Positions 60,646-64,000 of a stretch of DNA of 64,000 bases are shown piece after piece (positions within the stretch are counted from its first letter, which is position 1; each line of letters begins with the position of its first letter). The notes beneath the pieces are model-generated. The model ran no database searches. It had not been told where the DNA came from and saw only the letters and a program-made list of their open reading frames with translations. Source of the DNA: Clostridium sp. AM34-11AC (GTDB lineage Bacteria > Bacillota > Clostridia > Lachnospirales > Lachnospiraceae); contig NZ_QWGL01000002.1 in NCBI RefSeq assembly GCF_003435375.1, positions 62,001 through 126,000 of the forward strand, in the 5' to 3' direction. A program made the translations under genes and the position numbers.

Positions 60646-61149
60646 TCAGTCATTCAGTGCCGCCAATTTTTCAAAATACGGCGCAAACAGCTCCTTTTCA
60701 TATGCATATCCCGCCATGAACACGCAGTCCATAAAGAGTCGTGTGATCTCCGGATCTTCCTGCTCCGCGAGAATGCGCTTCCATTCCTCTTTCGCGTGCT
60801 GGCTGAGTTCTGCGAGCAGCCGGTTCCGGTCCTCGAAGAGGCCGTTGTCGGTGCAGTTTAAGTCCTTCGGAAGAAAGTCCGCAGTCCTTCCGCAGGGGGA
60901 TGGGCAAGCGGCGCAGTCTGGGGAGACAATAGATTTCTGCTTGTGGATCTGTTCCACAAGGTCATTGGCGGCAGAAGAGGAGAGCGAGCCGCCCGGAGCC
61001 ACGGATGCCAGGGCTGCAAAAAGGACCGGAGCAGTTCCAGCCGGGATTTCCTTTGCCTCCGCGGCGCGGGCGAGTCCGATGAGGGCGCAGATGACAGCGT
61101 CCTGCTCCGGGGTGCGGCCAGAGGTGTTTGTAGTAGTTGAGAGAGACAT
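60646..61149 (-). CDS. Uncharacterised protein with Cys cluster
   Basis: 167 residues, mostly helical, with a Cys-x2-Cys-x3-Cys motif in CAACPSPCGR (about residues 79-88) that could hold an iron-sulfur cluster, reminiscent of the N-terminal Cys cluster of hybrid-cluster/CO-dehydrogenase proteins but without the rest. It is preceded, across a degenerate family A element, by the ferredoxin gene at 61270-62025, so the two may form a redox pair. Not recognised further. Confidence 0.65.
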   Translation of the reverse strand: MSLSTTTNTSGRTPEQDAVICALIGLARAAEAKEIPAGTAPVLFAALASVAPGGSLSSSAANDLVEQIHKQKSIVSPDCAACPSPCGRTADFLPKDLNCTDNGLFEDRNRLLAELSQHAKEEWKRILAEQEDPEITRLFMDCVFMAGYAYEKELFAPYFEKLAALND

Positions 61150-61178
61150 ATCAGTTACCTTCTTAAATATAAAAATGT

Positions 61179-61256
61179 CGATTCAGTACCTTCGTAGTTA
61201 CAAGGAAAAATCTATTCCAGATCGGCTATGCCGATGGGATTTTCCAGAAGAACTGG
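61179..61256 (-). repeat. Degenerate family A element, reverse orientation
   Basis: ATTCAGTACCTTCGTAGTTAC followed by GAAAAATCTATTCCA and GATCGGC-ATGCCGAT matches the right half of family A in reverse. It splits the two minus-strand iron-sulfur genes. Confidence 0.55.
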
Positions 61257-61269
61257 CAGGGACGAGATC

Positions 61270-62025
61270 TTATTTCAAGATCCGTCCATCGGTACCGATT
61301 GTATATACCTGCCACGGAATAAACTTCCCGCTTGCCATCAGCGCGTTCTTCACAGCCGCCTCGATTCCTCCGCAGCACGGAACCTCCATGCGAACAACTG
61401 TCACGCTCTGGATATCATTATTGCGGATGATCTCTGTAAGCTTCTCGGAATAGTCTACGGAATCCAGCTTCGGACATCCGATCAGTGTCACATGTCCGTC
61501 AATGAAATCGTTGTGGAAGTTTCCGTATGCGTAAGCGGTGCAATCCGCGGCAACGAGAAGCTTCGCACCGTCAAAGTACGGGGCGCGGACCGGGACGAGC
61601 TTGATCTGAACCGGCCACTGGGATAGTCTGCTCTCCATGGAGACAGGTGCAGTGTGTCCCGGAATCGCTGCGTTGTTAGATGCAGGCGCGGAGGCATGTG
61701 TGATCGTGCGGCTCATGCTTCCCGGGCATCCTGTAAATTCCGGCTTCGGGGACGGTGCCTCTGTCGGCATGAGGGAAGCAGCTTTTCTTGCCGCCATGTG
61801 TGCCAGAACCGCCTCATGGTCGTAAGCGGCAGCCTCGCGTTCCTCAAAGCTGATGGCGTCCGCCGGACAGGCCGGAAGACAGTTTCCAAGACCGTCACAG
61901 TAATCGTCGCGGATCAGTTTCGCCTTTCCGTCGATCATCGCGATTGCGCCTTCCTGACAGGCCGCTGCGCATGCTCCGCAGCCGTTGCATTTTTCTTCAT
62001 CAATTTTTACGATCGTTCTTTTCAA
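61270..62025 (-). CDS. 4Fe-4S ferredoxin-domain protein
   Basis: 251 residues using TTG 62025, chosen because AAAGGGG (62040-62034) is 8 bases upstream and no ATG fits. Two 4Fe-4S motifs, CNGCGACAAACQEGA and the variant CDGLGNCLPACPADA (about residues 12-60), are followed by a variable linker and a domain with AADCTAYAYGNFH, IGCPKLDSVDYSEKL and VPCCGGIEAAVKNAL. This form is found in anaerobes next to Crp/Fnr regulators and hybrid-cluster proteins. It is divergent from such a regulator. Confidence 0.88.
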   Translation of the reverse strand: MKRTIVKIDEEKCNGCGACAAACQEGAIAMIDGKAKLIRDDYCDGLGNCLPACPADAISFEEREAAAYDHEAVLAHMAARKAASLMPTEAPSPKPEFTGCPGSMSRTITHASAPASNNAAIPGHTAPVSMESRLSQWPVQIKLVPVRAPYFDGAKLLVAADCTAYAYGNFHNDFIDGHVTLIGCPKLDSVDYSEKLTEIIRNNDIQSVTVVRMEVPCCGGIEAAVKNALMASGKFIPWQVYTIGTDGRILK

Positions 62026-62140
62026 TTTAAGTTCCCCTTTCAAAGCGTGTAAATATTGTCTCAGTGATTTTCATTGCGGTGTATTTGCTGCCATGCATCC
62101 GGAAAAAGCGGATCGTGGCAGATTTTGTAAGTGTCACGTA

Positions 62141-62170
62141 TTGACTTTTGTATCGTCAATATACTACAAT
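62141..62170 (+). promoter_or_regulatory. Promoter of the Crp/Fnr gene with dyad
   Basis: -35 TTGACT (62141-62146) and -10 TACAAT (62165-62170), spacer 18. The inverted repeat TTGAC-N9-GTCAA (62141-62159) overlaps the -35 and may be an operator shared with the divergent ferredoxin gene. Confidence 0.6.
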
Positions 62171-62314
62171 GATGACAAAAAGTATGTTGTATTTCCAACG
62201 AAAAATTCACAATGCGGTACATTCAGAACTGAAAAAAGGTAGACCGCACGTGATGGAAGAAGGAAACAGGAAAGTGCAAATGGCCGCCTGTGTTAGGTGA
62301 AGGAAAGGAAAACT

Positions 62315-62971
62315 ATGATCCACAAAGAAGAAATTCCGGATTCCCCGCTTTTCGCCGGAATCCACCCGGAAGAAAAGGAGAGCATCTTGAAATGTCTCTC
62401 CGCAGTCGAAAAGAAATACGAAAAAGGCGACGCGGTCTTTCTTGCAGGAACTGCGATCCGCTCCATGGGATTCATCCTCTCCGGAAGTGTCGATATCTCC
62501 CGGGACGATTTCTGGGGAAACAGGCAGGTCCTTGGACATGCTGGGAGCGGCGAGCTCTTCGGAGAGGCCTATGCCTGTATGCCCGGCGAGCCTCTGATGG
62601 TAAATGTGGAGGCGGCGGAGAAGTGCCGGATCCTGTTTCTGGACATCGGAAAGATCCTAAACGTCTGCACCCCGGCATGTTCGCATCACAACCGCCTGAT
62701 CCACAACCTTCTCTATATCATGGCGAAGAAAAATCTAATGCTGACGCGGAAGATCGACCACATGGGACAGAGGTCCATCCGGGAAAAGGTGATGGCGTAC
62801 CTGTCCTTTGAGTCTGAAAAACAGAAGAAAAAGACCTTCGGGATCCCCTTTAACCGCCAGCAGCTCGCGGATTATCTCGCGGTGGACAGGAGCGCTCTGT
62901 CCGCAGAACTCTCCAGAATGAAAAAAGACGGGCTGATTGAATTTGAGAAGAACCTTTTTACGCTTTTATAA
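62315..62971 (+). CDS. Crp/Fnr family transcriptional regulator
   Basis: 218 residues from ATG 62315 (AGGAAAGG upstream; an in-frame GTG at 62297 is less likely). Cyclic-nucleotide-type beta-roll (about 15-130) and a winged HTH with FNRQQLADYLAVDRSALSAELSRM (about 168-195). There is no N-terminal Fnr Cys cluster; internal Cys occur in CTPACSHH (about 121-128), which could bind haem or a cluster as in some clostridial regulators. It faces the iron-sulfur genes and probably controls them in response to oxidant or nitrosative stress (inference). Confidence 0.92.
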   Translation: MIHKEEIPDSPLFAGIHPEEKESILKCLSAVEKKYEKGDAVFLAGTAIRSMGFILSGSVDISRDDFWGNRQVLGHAGSGELFGEAYACMPGEPLMVNVEAAEKCRILFLDIGKILNVCTPACSHHNRLIHNLLYIMAKKNLMLTRKIDHMGQRSIREKVMAYLSFESEKQKKKTFGIPFNRQQLADYLAVDRSALSAELSRMKKDGLIEFEKNLFTLL

Positions 62972-62972
62972 C

Positions 62973-63103
62973 GTAACTGTTCAGTGTCCTCGCGGTTACG
63001 TGCAAAAATCCATTCCAAATCAGCTGTGCCGATGGTTTTTTGCCTTCCATCCAGGTTCCTTTACGGCCAGCGCAGCAAGTGCGCAGACTTACTGAAAAGT
63101 TAC
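62973..63103 (-). mobile_element. Family A MITE-like element, copy 4, inverted
   Basis: 131 bp in the opposite orientation: begins GTAACTGTTCAGTG and ends CTTACTGAAAAGTTAC, with GCAAAAATCC and the GGCCAGCGCAGCAAGTGCGC part of the family. No clear target duplication. Confidence 0.75.
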
Positions 63104-63138
63104 ATCACAATTCTATATATAGAAGAAAGGAAAGAACA

Positions 63139-63852
63139 ATGCTATACAGAGATGATATCGAAGAGCGCAGGATCCGCCGGGAAGAAAACCGGAGAAGAAG
63201 AAGGAAACAGGAGCGGATCCGCCGGATGATCTTAGGAGGTCTGACAGCCGTGATCGGAATCGCCGTGATCGCAACAGCTGTGCTCGTGACAAAGAGACTT
63301 ATAGGAAGAAAACAGGTGGATCCAGCGGACGTGGCAGTGCCAGAGTATGTGAACGTGAATCTCCTGACCCCGAATGAGTACTCACGGCCGCAGATCCCGC
63401 TTGAGAAAGTAAACGGCATCGTGGTACACTATGTCGCAAATCCCTGCAGCACCGCTCTGGAAAACCGGAATTATTTTGAGGGATTAAAGGACCAGACGGG
63501 TTCGAAGACCACCTCTGTCAGCAGCCATTTTGTGATCGGTCTGGAGGGTGAGGTCGTCCAGTGCGTTCCATTAAATGAGGTGGCCTACGCATCCAACAAC
63601 CGCAACAGCGACACGATCTCCATCGAGTGCTGCCACCCGGATGAGACCGGAAAATTTTATGACAGTACATATCAGACGCTTGTAAACTTATGCGCGTACC
63701 TCTGTGTGGAATTTGATTTGAAGCCGGATGACGTGATCCGCCACTACGACGTGACGGGAAAGATCTGCCCGAAATATTTTGTGGATTATCCGGAGAAATG
63801 GGAGGACTTCCATAAGGATGTAAAGAAAGCGATAAAGATTCTGAAGAAGTAA
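63139..63852 (+). CDS. Membrane-anchored N-acetylmuramoyl-L-alanine amidase (PGRP/Amidase_2)
   Basis: 237 residues from ATG 63139 with GAAAGGAAAG. A very Arg-rich cytoplasmic N-terminus (8-30), one membrane segment (about 30-53), and an Amidase_2 domain (about 80-237) with zinc His in IVVHYVANP and in VIRHYDVTGKICPKYF, where Lys and Cys complete the site. It cleaves the bond between muramic acid and L-Ala. Third wall-hydrolase type in the window after the NlpC/P60 and Amidase_3 enzymes. Confidence 0.9.
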   Translation: MLYRDDIEERRIRREENRRRRRKQERIRRMILGGLTAVIGIAVIATAVLVTKRLIGRKQVDPADVAVPEYVNVNLLTPNEYSRPQIPLEKVNGIVVHYVANPCSTALENRNYFEGLKDQTGSKTTSVSSHFVIGLEGEVVQCVPLNEVAYASNNRNSDTISIECCHPDETGKFYDSTYQTLVNLCAYLCVEFDLKPDDVIRHYDVTGKICPKYFVDYPEKWEDFHKDVKKAIKILKK

Positions 63853-63924
63853 CGGGACATTCACTAAAAATTCGAAATTCATTTTGTATTCTTTACCTAA
63901 AATTTACAAATATTATATTTATAA

Positions 63925-63954
63925 TTGAAAAAAGCGTGTGCTCTATGATATGAT
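63925..63954 (+). promoter_or_regulatory. Promoter for a gene beyond the window
   Basis: -35 TTGAAA (63925-63930) and -10 TATGAT (63949-63954), spacer 18, in an AT-rich stretch after the amidase gene. Confidence 0.5.
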
Positions 63955-64000
63955 GGAACACGAAGGCAAATTTTGCAGAATCGGATCGAAACTGCGCTTT

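Noticed and set aside
60611-61453. 280-codon plus-strand frame across the iron-sulfur genes
   Set aside because: Antisense to two minus-strand genes with recognisable motifs, no ribosome site, biased shadow composition, and it runs through a repeat element.

Overview
The window reads as chromosome of an anaerobic, low-to-mid GC Firmicute, most likely a gut Lachnospiraceae-type Clostridium relative. This is inferred from gene content: EFR1 flavodoxin/ferredoxin protein, two DegV proteins, DUF1836, DUF3842, DUF4317, YolD/Y-family polymerase pair, tandem GltS symporters, a LysRS with a C-terminal tRNA-binding domain, an LPXTG/class C sortase pilus locus, strong AGGAGG ribosome sites and sigma-A promoters with 17-bp spacers. 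There is no rRNA and only one tRNA (Ala, CGC).

Layout. 1-7.4 kb: end of an ABC exporter, endonuclease IV, a SPFH / zinc-ribbon / TPM-domain module like Bacillus YdjI-YdjG-YdjH, an ApbA-type reductase and a DUF3842 protein. 7.4-13.6 kb: M23 peptidase, then ptsG-ptsH-ptsI and a Cof-type phosphatase. 13.8-21.8 kb: YerC-like regulator, DUF1836 protein, then on the minus strand an orphan TAXI binding lipoprotein, two near-identical gltS genes and a CitA/CitB-type two-component system. 22-25.5 kb: gap-pgk-tpiA, each followed by a hairpin. 25.8-30.9 kb: DegV, PPC/DUF296 protein, RsmF-type methyltransferase, and a divergent MATE/LysR pair. 31-32.3 kb: mobile-element debris (truncated tyrosine recombinase, AP2-domain gene broken by two in-frame stops). 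32.5-37.9 kb: pilus/adhesin island (frameshifted surface protein, sortase, beta-helix adhesin, two further sortase substrates, a small fragment). 38-40.6 kb: greA and lysS. 40.9-44.2 kb: small ORF, then a LexA-controlled DUF4317-Y-polymerase-YolD operon. 44.2-51.9 kb: iron alcohol dehydrogenase with two Rex-like boxes, second DegV, YhcC radical SAM protein, galK coupled to a second TAXI lipoprotein, DUF1177. 52-57.9 kb: cell-wall hydrolases (SH3-NlpC/P60, SH3-amidase), tRNA-Ala, a small conserved protein, a secreted nuclease. 58-63.9 kb: Rpn-type nuclease, EFR1 protein, a structured intergenic region, an iron-sulfur pair divergent from a Crp/Fnr regulator, and a second amidase.

The most striking non-genic feature is a set of short palindromic elements. 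Family A (133 bp, ends GTAACTGTTCAGTA, several copies) has one copy flanked by a perfect 8-bp duplication at the very end of a degV gene. Family C (133 bp) has two copies that are identical base for base, one apparently inserted into a smaller element of the same kind. A third, GC-rich family (B) follows terminators. They look like non-autonomous transposable elements (MITEs); no transposase is in the window. Other points of interest are an HPr with Arg instead of the regulatory Ser46, candidate Rex operators shared by gapA and the alcohol dehydrogenase, and a perfect LexA box inside a core promoter. All calls come from reading the sequence; no database search was run.
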